DNA of 50,031 bases, taken from contig QHSI01000135.1 in NCBI GenBank assembly GCA_003221515.1, forward strand, positions 1 to 50,031, read 5' to 3'. Positions 32,613 to 40,882 of the stretch are shown here, in pieces. The translations under genes were made by a program, and so were the position numbers. Under the pieces are notes generated by a model, which was not told the DNA's origin, did no database searches, and saw only the letters and a list, made by a program, of their open reading frames with translations. The first letter of the stretch is position 1; each line of letters begins with the position of its first letter. Source of the DNA: Candidatus Rokuibacteriota bacterium. Lineage in GTDB: Bacteria; Methylomirabilota; Methylomirabilia; Rokubacteriales; CSP1-6.

Positions 32613-33706
32613 GCCAGCAGAAGATCCGCGCGGTCTACATGCGCGGCGGCACCAGCCGCTGTCTCGTCTTCCACCAGGACGACCTCCCGCCGGCCGGCGC
32701 CGCGCGCGACCGGGTGCTCTCGGCGGCGCTCGGCAGCCCCGATTCCTACGGCCGCCAGCTCGACGGCCTCGGCGGCGGCATCTCGTCCCTGTCGAAGGCG
32801 TGCATCATTGGCCCGCCGACCCTGCTCGGCGCCGACGTCGACTACACGTTCGCCCAGGTGGACATTCGATCGCCGGTCGTCGACTACCAGGGCAACTGCG
32901 GCAACTGCTCGTCGGCGGTCGGCCCCTTCGCGATCGACGAGCGGCTGGTGAAGGCGGCCGACGGCAAGACGATCGTGCGCATCCACAACACCAACACCAA
33001 GAAGCTGATCGTGGCCCACGTGCCCGTGCGCGACGGCGACGCCGTCGTCGACGGCGACTTCGAGCTGGCCGGCGTCGCCGGCCGCGGGGCGCGGATCACG
33101 CTCGACTTCCTCGAGCCGGGCGGCGCCGGCACCGGCCGGTTGCTGCCGACAGGCAAGGCGCGTGAGCTGATCGAAGGCGTCGAAGCGTCGCTGGTCGACG
33201 CCACCAACCCGATGGTCTTCGTGCGCGCCAAGGACCTCGGGCTCACCGGCACCGAGACGCCCCAGGAGATCGACGGCGACCGTGAGCTCTCCTCCCGGCT
33301 CGAGGCGATCCGCGTCGAGGCCGGCCAGCGCATGGGCGTCCCGGGCAGCGCCGCGGTCCCGAAGATCGCGATGGTCGCGCCGCCCCTTCCCTTCACGGCG
33401 CTCGACGGCGCCCACTACAAGGGCGACGCGGTGGACATCGTCGCGCGCGTGATCTCGATGGGGACCTGCCATCGGGCGTCCCCGCTGACCACCGCGATGT
33501 GCCTGGCCGTCGCGGCGCGCATCGACGGCACCGTGGTGCGCGAGTGCGCGGGCGACGCGGCGGGCGACCTGCGCCTGGGCCACCCCTCGGGCATGCTGCC
33601 GATCGACGCCGGCGTGAAGCTGCGCGACGGAGCGCCGTGGGCCGAGCGCGTCACCGTCTACCGGACGGCGCGCCGGCTCATGGAAGGCTTCGTCCGCATT
33701 CCGTGA
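32609..33706 (+). CDS. prpF: PrpF-family aconitate isomerase/tautomerase
   Basis: A 365-residue protein of the diaminopimelate-epimerase-fold PrpF group. Seen are VYMRGGTSRCLVFHQDDLP, LDGLGGGISSLSKACIIGPP, DYQGNCGNCSSAVGPFAIDERLV and VISMGTCHRASPLTTAMCLAVAARI. In PrpF proteins a lysine (here in SSLSKACI) acts as base. PrpF isomerises trans- to cis-2-methylaconitate after AcnD; relatives isomerise oxalomesaconate or itaconate-type acids. Together with the two upstream genes it makes a methylcitrate module, but 2-methylisocitrate lyase (prpB) is not in this window. Both ends overlap neighbours by 4 bases. Confidence 0.9.
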   Translation: MSQQKIRAVYMRGGTSRCLVFHQDDLPPAGAARDRVLSAALGSPDSYGRQLDGLGGGISSLSKACIIGPPTLLGADVDYTFAQVDIRSPVVDYQGNCGNCSSAVGPFAIDERLVKAADGKTIVRIHNTNTKKLIVAHVPVRDGDAVVDGDFELAGVAGRGARITLDFLEPGGAGTGRLLPTGKARELIEGVEASLVDATNPMVFVRAKDLGLTGTETPQEIDGDRELSSRLEAIRVEAGQRMGVPGSAAVPKIAMVAPPLPFTALDGAHYKGDAVDIVARVISMGTCHRASPLTTAMCLAVAARIDGTVVRECAGDAAGDLRLGHPSGMLPIDAGVKLRDGAPWAERVTVYRTARRLMEGFVRIP

Positions 33707-34257
33707 GCCGGCTGTACCTGACGACCGCACGCGACGAGATCGCGCGGCGCCGGCCGCTCGTGCCCAAGGGACGCGTGGTCGAGGCGTGGGTCGACCACCA
33801 CGACGGCAACGCGGTCTGGATCGGCGACGAGACGAAAACGCTGCTCGACGAGGCCGGTGGCGCGTTCAAGGTCGACCTGTCCCTGCCGTCTGAACGCTTG
33901 CCCGTGTACTACGGTCCAAAGGTTTGCGATCTCGAGTCGATGCCCCGCGAGGAGTCGCTGAAGGCGCGGGTGCTCTCCGCGCACGGGATCGCCGTGGCCT
34001 GGATCACGCTCGACCGCTTCGGTGAGCGCGCGTCCTACGAGCCGCCGTCGCCCACCGATCCGGTCTTCCACCTGCGACGGGTCGGCGGCGGCGCCGGCCA
34101 CATCTGGCGGCTCTTCCAGACCCGGCGCGAGGCGATCGTCTACATGGCCGAGTCGTTCGGTCCGGACTCCGAGGGCGCCGAGTGGGCCCAGGGCCTCGAG
34201 GTGAGCGACTTCGAAGACCTCGTGAGGCGCTTCGCCCGGCCCGAGACCTCTCGGTGA
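33703..34257 (+). CDS. Hypothetical protein in the methylcitrate operon
   Basis: A 184-residue protein of unknown function, read from GTG 33703 that overlaps the prpF stop. It starts SRLYLTTARDEIARRRPLVPKGRVVEAWVDHHDGNAVWIGDETKTLLDEAGG. It is soluble, without signal peptide. The segment AGHIWRLFQTRREAIVYMAESFGPDSEGAEWAQGLEVSDFEDLVRRF near the end looks like a folded helical domain. No nucleotide or metal motif is visible. Full coupling on both sides suggests it is co-expressed with prpF and the acyltransferase. Confidence 0.68.
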   Translation: MSRLYLTTARDEIARRRPLVPKGRVVEAWVDHHDGNAVWIGDETKTLLDEAGGAFKVDLSLPSERLPVYYGPKVCDLESMPREESLKARVLSAHGIAVAWITLDRFGERASYEPPSPTDPVFHLRRVGGGAGHIWRLFQTRREAIVYMAESFGPDSEGAEWAQGLEVSDFEDLVRRFARPETSR

Positions 34258-35660
34258 CCGCCACGCTCGCGACGGGCGCGCGCCCCGACACGCTGGACGG
34301 CTTCTATCGCGCGGTACGCGCCATCGGGCGCTTCTGGCTCTGGTTCTTCTTTCGCTCGGTGGACGTGCGCCACCCCGAGCGCGTGCCCGCCGCCGGGCCC
34401 GTGCTCCTCTGCATCAACCACCCCAACAACTTCATCGACTCGCTGCTGGTGGGGGGCGCGCTCCGGCGCAAGGTCCATTACCTGGCCACCGCCGCGCTCT
34501 TCCGCAACGCGCTCGTCGCGCGCTTCCTCCGGGCGTGCGGCGCGATCCCCGTCTACCGGCGGCAGGACGACCCGGACAAGATGGACCACAACGCCTCCAC
34601 GTTCGAGGCGTGCTACAAGGCCTTCGCCGATGGGCGGCTCATCGCGATTTATCCCGAGGGGACGACGCACGCCGAGGTGCGCGTGCAGCGGATCAAGACC
34701 GGCGCGGCGCGGCTGGCGCTCGGCTGGGAGGCCGAGCGTCCCGGCGAGCTCCGCCTGATCCCGGTCGGGCTCAACTTCGACGCGCGCAAGTCGTTCCGGG
34801 GCCGCGTGCTGGTCTCGTTCGGGTCCCCGGTGCCGGTCACGCCGTACCTCGACGCCTACCGGGCAGATCCCCTGAAAGCGGTCGCGGAGCTGACCAGCGC
34901 GATCCAGTGGGGGATGGAGTCGGAGGTCGTCCACGTCGAACGCATCGACGAGAGCCAGCTCGTCCGAGCCGTCCAGGATCTGTACCGCGCCGAGCTGGTC
35001 CGCGAGCTGAAGGAAGAGCGTGGCCTCGCCGAGCGCCAGATCGATCTGGTCCGCCTCTCGCGCGCGATCGTGGATTCGACCAGCTACTTCAAGACGCGCG
35101 ACCCCGAGCGGGTCGAGCGGATCTGGCAGCGCATCCAGAGCTATCGGGCGCTGCTTACCGAGTTCCACGTCAAGGACGAGGCGGTGCGCGCGCGGCTCGA
35201 GCGGCGCCGCCCGCGCCAGCGCATCCGGCGCGGCTGGGAGGCGATCGCCGGGTTTCCGTTCTTCGTCTACGGCGCCACGGTGAACTTCCTCCCCTACTGG
35301 ATCCCGCGCTGGCTGGCGCGCCACATGTCGCGCAAGGAGACCGACTACGCGACGTGGCGGCTCCTGGCGGGGATGGTCGCGTGCCCGCTCTTCTGGGGGC
35401 TCGAGACCTGGCTCGTCGCGCGGCTGGCCGGCGGCGTGGCCGCGCTGGTGTTCGCGCTCTCGCTCCCGACCTCCGGCGTGATCGCCTATCGGTACTGGGT
35501 CGGGGCCGGCCGCCTGCGGAGCCGGCTGCGCTTCGGCGCCCTCGCCCTCACCCGGGAGCAGGCGGCCCGCCGGCTGATTGCCGAGCGGCAGGAGCTGATC
35601 ACCGAGCTCGAGCGAGCCAAGAACGACTACCTCACCGCGACCAAGGGGAGCTCCTTTTGA
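34254..35660 (+). CDS. PlsC-type glycerolipid acyltransferase
   Basis: A 468-residue membrane-associated acyltransferase. The catalytic block is CINHPNNFIDSL with His56 and Asp62, a His-x5-Asp spacing as in Gpt2/Gat1-type glycerol-3-phosphate or dihydroxyacetone-phosphate acyltransferases. YPEGTTHAE (Glu135-Gly-Thr) is the substrate motif. The middle (about 220-340) is helical and charged; two hydrophobic helices near 375-425 (FPFFVYGATVNFLPYWIP and VACPLFWGLETWLVARLAGGVAALVFAL) anchor it. It should acylate glycerol-3-phosphate or lysophosphatidate in phospholipid synthesis. GTG 34254 overlaps the previous stop, and the stop overlaps a TTG start. Confidence 0.87.
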   Translation: MTATLATGARPDTLDGFYRAVRAIGRFWLWFFFRSVDVRHPERVPAAGPVLLCINHPNNFIDSLLVGGALRRKVHYLATAALFRNALVARFLRACGAIPVYRRQDDPDKMDHNASTFEACYKAFADGRLIAIYPEGTTHAEVRVQRIKTGAARLALGWEAERPGELRLIPVGLNFDARKSFRGRVLVSFGSPVPVTPYLDAYRADPLKAVAELTSAIQWGMESEVVHVERIDESQLVRAVQDLYRAELVRELKEERGLAERQIDLVRLSRAIVDSTSYFKTRDPERVERIWQRIQSYRALLTEFHVKDEAVRARLERRRPRQRIRRGWEAIAGFPFFVYGATVNFLPYWIPRWLARHMSRKETDYATWRLLAGMVACPLFWGLETWLVARLAGGVAALVFALSLPTSGVIAYRYWVGAGRLRSRLRFGALALTREQAARRLIAERQELITELERAKNDYLTATKGSSF

Positions 35661-36685
35661 GTGTCCATCTGCTGGAGGAAATGTCCTCGCCGGCGCTCGA
35701 CGCGCTCGACCGGGCGCGCACCGCCGTCATCCTGACCGTGAGCCCCCTCGAGGAGCACGGACCGCACCTGCCAGTTGGCGTCGACGCGATCACTGCACGC
35801 TACTTCGCCGAGACGCTCGGCAAGCGGCTGGCCGGCGCGCGGCCGGACTGGAGCGTGCTGCTGGCCCCCACGCTCCACATCGGCTCCTTCACGTTCCACG
35901 CCGCGGGCACCGTGAGCGTGCGGCAGCGCGTCGTGCGCGACACGCTCGTCGACTACGGCGGCTCGCTGGCGCGCGCCGGGTTCCGCTACATCCTGATCGC
36001 CAACGGCCACGGCGGGCCCGGCCACCTCACCGCGCTCGAAGAAGCCGCGGCGATCGTCTCGCGACGGCATCGCGTGACGATGGCGTCGTTCACCGGCCAT
36101 CTCGCCTGGCAGTTCCTGCGCGGCCGCTATCTCGAGAAGATCGGGGCCGCGCTCGGACGGCCGCTCTCCGACGACGAGCGCACGGCGTTCGCCGAGGACG
36201 CCCACGGCGGCTGGTGGGAGACCTCGCTGATGCTGCTGCTGCGGCCGGACCTCGTCGACGACTCCTACCGCACGCTGCCGCCGGCGCGGTACTCGCTGGC
36301 CGACCGCGTCGTGCCGAACTACCCGCTGCGGAACGGGGGGCGCGGCTACGTCGGCCATCCCGCGCTGGCCGATCGGGCATTTGCGACCGCGGCGACCGAC
36401 GTGCTGATGACGGAGGCCATGGACCTGGTCGAGGGCTTGCTGGACAGGCGCATCCGGCCCGCCGACCGCCGTTCGCCCTTCTTCCCGTTCTTCCGGACGG
36501 GCTTCTGGACCGTGGCGCTCGGGGCAACGGCGGGTCTGGCGCTCGGGACCGTCACCTATCTCACCCTGGCCGCCCTCGGGCGCGGGGGTACGCGCCGCAG
36601 GCCGTCGCGGGGCTGGGGCCCCGCCGGCCGAGGTGCGCCGACAATTGATCCAGCGGACGGTCGCGGTGCCGATCACCGAGCTTGA
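35657..36685 (+). CDS. Creatininase-family metal hydrolase with C-terminal membrane helix
   Basis: A 342-residue protein starting from TTG 35657 (TTGA overlap with the acyltransferase stop). VILTVSPLEEHGPHLPVGVDAITARYFAE carries the Glu, His and Asp metal ligands of creatininase; ILIANGHGGPGH and EDAHGGWWETSLML complete the binuclear site. Relatives include creatinine amidohydrolase, MftE peptidase and the deformylase of archaeal riboflavin synthesis, so the substrate is open. Unusual for the family is a C-terminal helix FWTVALGATAGLALGTVTYLTLAALG that would tie the enzyme to the membrane, followed by a basic tail. The end overlaps the enoyl-CoA hydratase by 53 bases. Confidence 0.85.
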   Translation: MSVHLLEEMSSPALDALDRARTAVILTVSPLEEHGPHLPVGVDAITARYFAETLGKRLAGARPDWSVLLAPTLHIGSFTFHAAGTVSVRQRVVRDTLVDYGGSLARAGFRYILIANGHGGPGHLTALEEAAAIVSRRHRVTMASFTGHLAWQFLRGRYLEKIGAALGRPLSDDERTAFAEDAHGGWWETSLMLLLRPDLVDDSYRTLPPARYSLADRVVPNYPLRNGGRGYVGHPALADRAFATAATDVLMTEAMDLVEGLLDRRIRPADRRSPFFPFFRTGFWTVALGATAGLALGTVTYLTLAALGRGGTRRRPSRGWGPAGRGAPTIDPADGRGADHRA

Positions 36686-37412
36686 AGCCGCGGACGGCGT
36701 CGCCTGGCTCCGGCTCAACCGGCCGGAGGCTCTCAACGCGCTGAACCGAGAGCTGACCGCCGCGCTCGAGCAAGAGCTCGAGCGCGTCGCGACGATGGAC
36801 GAGGTGCGCGTCCTCGTCGTCGCCGGCCGCGGGCGCGCGTTCTGCGCGGGCAACGACATCAAGGAGATGCAGACGGTCACGGGCGACGAGGCCGCGGCGC
36901 TCGCCCGGCGGCAGGCGGCGCTCATGCACCGGTTCTCCACCCTGCCTCAAGTCACCGTTGCCGCCGTGGATGGTTGGGCCCTCGGGGGCGGGCTCATGCT
37001 GGCGGCCGCCCAGGATCTACGGGTCGCCTCGGACCGCGCAAGGTTCGGGCTCCCGGAGGTCACGCTCGGCTTCAACCCGGGCTACGGCATTGCGCGCCTG
37101 TTCGACGTCGTGGCCGGCGGTCACGCGCGCGACCTGCTCCTCACCGGCCGGACGATCCATGCGACCGAAGCGCTGCGGATGGGGCTGGTCAATCGCGTCG
37201 TCGCGCCACCGACGCTCGAGGCGAGCGTCGCCACGTTCGCGGCGGAGATCGCGCGCTCGCCGCGCGGCGGTCTGGCGGCGACGAAGGAGATCGTGGCGGC
37301 GATTCGCGCCGGGGCGCGCGGCCGCGAGGCCGAGGGCTACGGCGACGCGCTCAGGACGAGCGCCGAGGCGCGCGAGCGGATCCGGGAGTTCGCGAGCCGG
37401 CGAAGACGGTAG
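36633..37412 (+). CDS. Enoyl-CoA hydratase/isomerase family protein
   Basis: A 259-residue crotonase-fold protein. LRLNRPEALNALNRELTAAL, AGRGRAFCAGNDIKEMQ (first oxyanion part, 87-103) and VDGWALGGGLMLAAAQDLRVASDRARFGLPEVTLGFNPGYG (second oxyanion part) are typical. The glutamate of LPEVTLGF matches the second catalytic acid. The first glutamate of true hydratases (usual GGCELA) is replaced by GLM here, so its chemistry may be isomerisation or another crotonase reaction. GTG 36633 gives a 53-base overlap; GTG 36666 is possible. The convergent fusion gene ends four bases away. Confidence 0.88.
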   Translation: MRRQLIQRTVAVPITELEAADGVAWLRLNRPEALNALNRELTAALEQELERVATMDEVRVLVVAGRGRAFCAGNDIKEMQTVTGDEAAALARRQAALMHRFSTLPQVTVAAVDGWALGGGLMLAAAQDLRVASDRARFGLPEVTLGFNPGYGIARLFDVVAGGHARDLLLTGRTIHATEALRMGLVNRVVAPPTLEASVATFAAEIARSPRGGLAATKEIVAAIRAGARGREAEGYGDALRTSAEARERIREFASRRRR

Positions 37413-37416
37413 CTGG

Positions 37417-39660
37417 CTACTGCCGGCGGCGCAGCATGTCCTGGTCGGCCTCGCGCAGCATATCTTCCGCCGTCTCGGGCGGCGCCTGCGCGTAGACGAT
37501 CCCGACGTTGCACCGGATCGGGGTGGGGATCCCGCGCTTGACCGAGAGCGTGGTGATCCGCTCGAGGACGCGGTTGACCACCGTATCGGCGTCACCCCCG
37601 CCGGCGTCCGGGAGGAACACCACGAACTCGTCGCCCCCATGGCGGCCGATCAGGTCGGTGGTCCGCGTGGCCTCGACGAGGGCGTCGGCCACTGTCCGGA
37701 GCACGTCGTCCCCCACGCCGTAGCCGAGGCGGTCGTTGATCGCCCGGAGCTGGACGACGTCGAGGACGAGCAGGAGCGCGCCCGTCTTCCGGCGGCGCGC
37801 GACCGCGGCCAGGCGACGGTATTGATCGTGGAACGCGCGGCGGCCCACCAGGCCCGTGACCGGGTCCGGCGCGTACCGGGACAACCGGCGGTCGGTCTCG
37901 TACAGGCGCCCGGCGAGCGTCCGGAGCAGCGACACCGCCATCTCGGTCGAGTTCTGGAGCACCTTCAGGAACTCGTTCTGGTGGAGCATGAGGCAGTGCG
38001 TGCGCTCGACCGCGACGACCGTGGCCGACCGGGGCTGGTTCCGGAGCACCCCGAGCTCGCCGATGATCTGGCCCTCCCCCAGCTCGCCTACGATCAGCTC
38101 CAGCGACGAGTCGGGCGCGACCTCGAGGACGCGGACGCGGCCGGAAAGGATCACGAAGAGGCGATCGGGCGGCTCGTTCTCGCGGACCAGCACCTGACCG
38201 GGCGCGAAGCTCTGCTCGGCTGCGCTGTCGAGGAGCAGATCGCGCTGCTCGCTGGTGAGGTGGCGGAAGAGCGGGACGGTGGCCAGGAGGTTCGCGCACC
38301 GGCCCCGGTTGTCGGTCGCGCTGCGCACCGGCCCCTGGATGACTGTTGTCGGTTCCGTCGGATCGAAGACCATCAGCGTGCGGGCGAGCCAGGCGCGGAC
38401 GCGGGCGCGCAGCATCGGCGGGCTGAACGGCTTGGCCAGATAGTCGGTCGACGACGCTTCACCCCGATACACCGCGTCGGACGGGATCGTGCTGTCGGCG
38501 AGTACGATGATCGGCAGGTTCCGCCGGCCGAGCCGCTCGCGCAGCGTAACCAGTCCCGCGTCGCCGTCGAGGGCCTCGCGGTCGACGATCGCGATGTCCG
38601 GCAGGAGCTCGGCGCCGCGCGCGAGCGCCGCGTTGACGTCGGACTGGCGCAGGAACTGGAGCCCGTCCTCGCCGAGGATCTCCTCGATCTCGTTCTCGTT
38701 CGCGCTGATCACCAGCACGCGGCCGCCGGCGATCTGCCGGTGCTGCAGCGCGGACGCTTCGGCCACGTCGAGCGTGACGCTGCCGCTGCCCTGCACGTGC
38801 AGCTCGAGCCCTTCCCGGGCCGCGAGCACGTCCAGCGCCTGGCCGCGACTGGCGACCTGGGCGCGCGCCGTGGTCTCCATCTGCTCGAGGATCGCGTCGT
38901 CGTGGGCCGGGTCGTGATGGAACAGCACCAGACGCTCCACCCCCGCGGCCAGGGCCACGTCGACGGCGTACTCGATGCTGCTGTGTCCCCAGCCGACCTT
39001 GTCGAGATACTCCTCGGCCGTGTACTGCGCGTCGTGGATGACGAGGTTCGCGCCCTTCAAGAACGCGATGTGGCGCTCGTCACCCGGATGCTGGGAGACC
39101 CGGCCCGGCGCGCTCCAGAACGGCTCGTGGTCGGTGACGTAGGCGATGCTCGCTCCGTCGCTGGTCATGCGGTAGGCGACGGTCGGCGCGGTGTGGTTCA
39201 GGTACTGCGTCTCGACCAGCACCTCGCCCACGCGAAAGAATCCCTCGTCGAGCTCGTTGAAGTGGATGCGCGAGCGCAAGTCGCGCAGCTTCACCGGGAA
39301 GTACGCGTACTCCATCTGGCCCGCCATCGCCTCCTCGAGCCCGCGCTGGAAGCCCATTGGCGCGTAGATGTTCAGCTCGGATCCGGGCAGGAACGCCGGG
39401 ACGAAGAAGGGGAAGCCCTGGATGTGATCCCAGTGCGTGTGGCCGATGAAGAGGTGGAGGCGCATCGGCTGCGGGACGGTCTGCGCCAGGTGCATGCCGA
39501 GCTCGCGGGCGCCGGTGCCGCAGTCGAGGATGATCACGGTTCCGTCGGAGGCGCGCACCTCCACGCACGAGGTATTGCCCCCGTAGCGCGCGGTGTGCGG
39601 GCCCGGCGCGGCGATCGACCCACGAGTCCCCCAGATGCGAGCGAGCATGGCGACTTGCAT
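37417..39660 (-). CDS. MBL-fold hydrolase / receiver / cNMP-binding / GGDEF fusion
   Basis: A 747-residue soluble protein with four domains. Residues 5-290 form a metallo-beta-lactamase domain with HTHWDH at 74-79, His156, Asp177 and His248/249, close to the RNase Z and class II cyclic-nucleotide phosphodiesterase type. Residues 313-425 form a receiver domain with Asp360 as likely phospho-acceptor and Lys410 (YLAKPF). Residues 455-585 are a CRP-like cNMP domain with phosphate cassette GELGVLRNQPRSATVV at 534-549. Residues 598-745 are a GGDEF domain with intact GGDEF at 675-679 and inhibitory RTTD at 666-669, five residues before it. So it may hydrolyse one nucleotide, sense one and make c-di-GMP. 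ATG 39660 lies two bases after a TATGAT, so ATG 39648 is an alternative start. Divergent from an acyl-CoA dehydrogenase. Confidence 0.92.
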   Translation of the reverse strand: MQVAMLARIWGTRGSIAAPGPHTARYGGNTSCVEVRASDGTVIILDCGTGARELGMHLAQTVPQPMRLHLFIGHTHWDHIQGFPFFVPAFLPGSELNIYAPMGFQRGLEEAMAGQMEYAYFPVKLRDLRSRIHFNELDEGFFRVGEVLVETQYLNHTAPTVAYRMTSDGASIAYVTDHEPFWSAPGRVSQHPGDERHIAFLKGANLVIHDAQYTAEEYLDKVGWGHSSIEYAVDVALAAGVERLVLFHHDPAHDDAILEQMETTARAQVASRGQALDVLAAREGLELHVQGSGSVTLDVAEASALQHRQIAGGRVLVISANENEIEEILGEDGLQFLRQSDVNAALARGAELLPDIAIVDREALDGDAGLVTLRERLGRRNLPIIVLADSTIPSDAVYRGEASSTDYLAKPFSPPMLRARVRAWLARTLMVFDPTEPTTVIQGPVRSATDNRGRCANLLATVPLFRHLTSEQRDLLLDSAAEQSFAPGQVLVRENEPPDRLFVILSGRVRVLEVAPDSSLELIVGELGEGQIIGELGVLRNQPRSATVVAVERTHCLMLHQNEFLKVLQNSTEMAVSLLRTLAGRLYETDRRLSRYAPDPVTGLVGRRAFHDQYRRLAAVARRRKTGALLLVLDVVQLRAINDRLGYGVGDDVLRTVADALVEATRTTDLIGRHGGDEFVVFLPDAGGGDADTVVNRVLERITTLSVKRGIPTPIRCNVGIVYAQAPPETAEDMLREADQDMLRRRQ

Positions 39661-39694
39661 CTATCATAGCGCGCACCGGCCGCCGTTTTTCTCT

Positions 39695-39700
39695 TACAAT
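39695..39700 (+). promoter_or_regulatory. Candidate -10 of the acyl-CoA dehydrogenase operon
   Basis: TACAAT lies 11 bases before ATG 39712, following a T5 run. It would leave only a few untranslated bases. On the other strand TATGAT (39668-39663) could serve the fusion gene. Confidence 0.35.
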
Positions 39701-39711
39701 TCCTGAAGCTG

Positions 39712-40869
39712 ATGGGTGGTCAGGCCGTGTTCTCGGGCGAGCACGAGCAGCTCCGCAAGGCGGTCCGCGCCTTCGTGGAGAAGGAAGTGACGCCGTGCGT
39801 CGCGGCCTGGGAGACGGCGGGGCGGATCCCGCGCACGTTCTGGCGCCGCCTCGGCGAGCTCGGGCTCCTGGGGCTCGACTTTCCGGTGGCGTACGGTGGC
39901 TCGGGCGGTGATTTCCTGTCGAGCGTCGTGCTCGGCGAGGAGATGGCGCGGTGCCGGTCGGGCGGCGTGGCCTTCAGCGTGCTCGTCCACACCGACATGT
40001 CCTCGCCGTGGCTCGTCCGCTACGGCACGGAGGCGCAGAAGCGGCGGTACCTTCCGCGAGTCTTGAGCGGCGAGACGGTCTGCGCGCTCGCCATCACCGA
40101 GCCGGGCGCCGGGTCGGACATGGCCGCGCTGGCCACGCGCGCCGAGCGGCGTGGCGATCACTACGTGCTCACGGGCCGCAAGATCTTCATCACCAACGGC
40201 GTCCACGGCGACCTCTACTTCGTCGCGGCCCGCACGGGGCCGGCCACGGCCGAGCGCCGCCACGACGGGCTCTCGATGTTCCTGGTCGAGCGCGGGCTTC
40301 CCGGATTCGAGGTGAGCCGCACGCTCGACAAGATGGGCATGCGCGCCTCCGACACCGCCGAACTCGCCTTCGACGGCTACGCCGTCCCCGCTGAGAGCCT
40401 GCTGGGCGTCGAGGGCCGCGGCTTCCAGCAGCTCGCGGCCGGGCTCCAGCGCGAGCGGACGATGGTGGCGGTGCTGGCGCTCTCGGGCGCCGCCCAGGCG
40501 CTCGAGGACACCATCGCGTACCTGCGCGAGCGGCAGGCGTTCGGCGAGCCGCTGGCCGCGCGCCAGGTGCTGCGCCATCGCGTCGCCGAGCTCGCGACCG
40601 ACCTCGAAGCGGCCCGGCAGCTCGTCTACCACGCCGCGCGGCTCCACGCCGCCGGCGAGGAGTGCGTGCGGGAGGTCTCGATGGCCAAGCTCCTGGCCAC
40701 CGAGGTCGCGAACCGGGTCGCCTACCACGCGGTGCAGCTGCACGGCGGCTACGGCTACATGCGCGAGTTCCCCGTCGAGGGGTTCTTCCGCGACGTGCGC
40801 CTGTGGACGATCGCGTCCGGAACGTCGGAGATCATGCGCGAGATCATTGCCAAGCGGTTGCCCCTCTGA
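39712..40869 (+). CDS. Acyl-CoA dehydrogenase
   Basis: A 385-residue FAD enzyme. FSGEHEQLRKAVRAFVEKEV starts the N-terminal helical domain; CALAITEPGAGSDMAAL and GRKIFITNGVHGDLY are the FAD and substrate signatures; AVQLHGGYGYMREFPVEGFFRDVRLWTIASGTSEIMREII ends it. In medium-chain enzymes the catalytic Glu precedes Gly-Thr near the C-terminus, but here that position is Ser (IASGT). A glutamate in LQRERTMVAV matches the place of the catalytic Glu in isovaleryl-CoA and long-chain dehydrogenases. A branched or long acyl-CoA is thus more likely. The MetE-core gene follows after 13 bases. Confidence 0.93.
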   Translation: MGGQAVFSGEHEQLRKAVRAFVEKEVTPCVAAWETAGRIPRTFWRRLGELGLLGLDFPVAYGGSGGDFLSSVVLGEEMARCRSGGVAFSVLVHTDMSSPWLVRYGTEAQKRRYLPRVLSGETVCALAITEPGAGSDMAALATRAERRGDHYVLTGRKIFITNGVHGDLYFVAARTGPATAERRHDGLSMFLVERGLPGFEVSRTLDKMGMRASDTAELAFDGYAVPAESLLGVEGRGFQQLAAGLQRERTMVAVLALSGAAQALEDTIAYLRERQAFGEPLAARQVLRHRVAELATDLEAARQLVYHAARLHAAGEECVREVSMAKLLATEVANRVAYHAVQLHGGYGYMREFPVEGFFRDVRLWTIASGTSEIMREIIAKRLPL

Positions 40870-40882
40870 TAAACAACTGCCG

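Noticed and set aside
36958-39669. A 903-codon open frame on the plus strand opposite the MBL/GGDEF fusion
   Set aside because: It is an antisense frame of the high-GC fusion gene, with His/Arg/Glu-rich low-complexity protein and no family motif.
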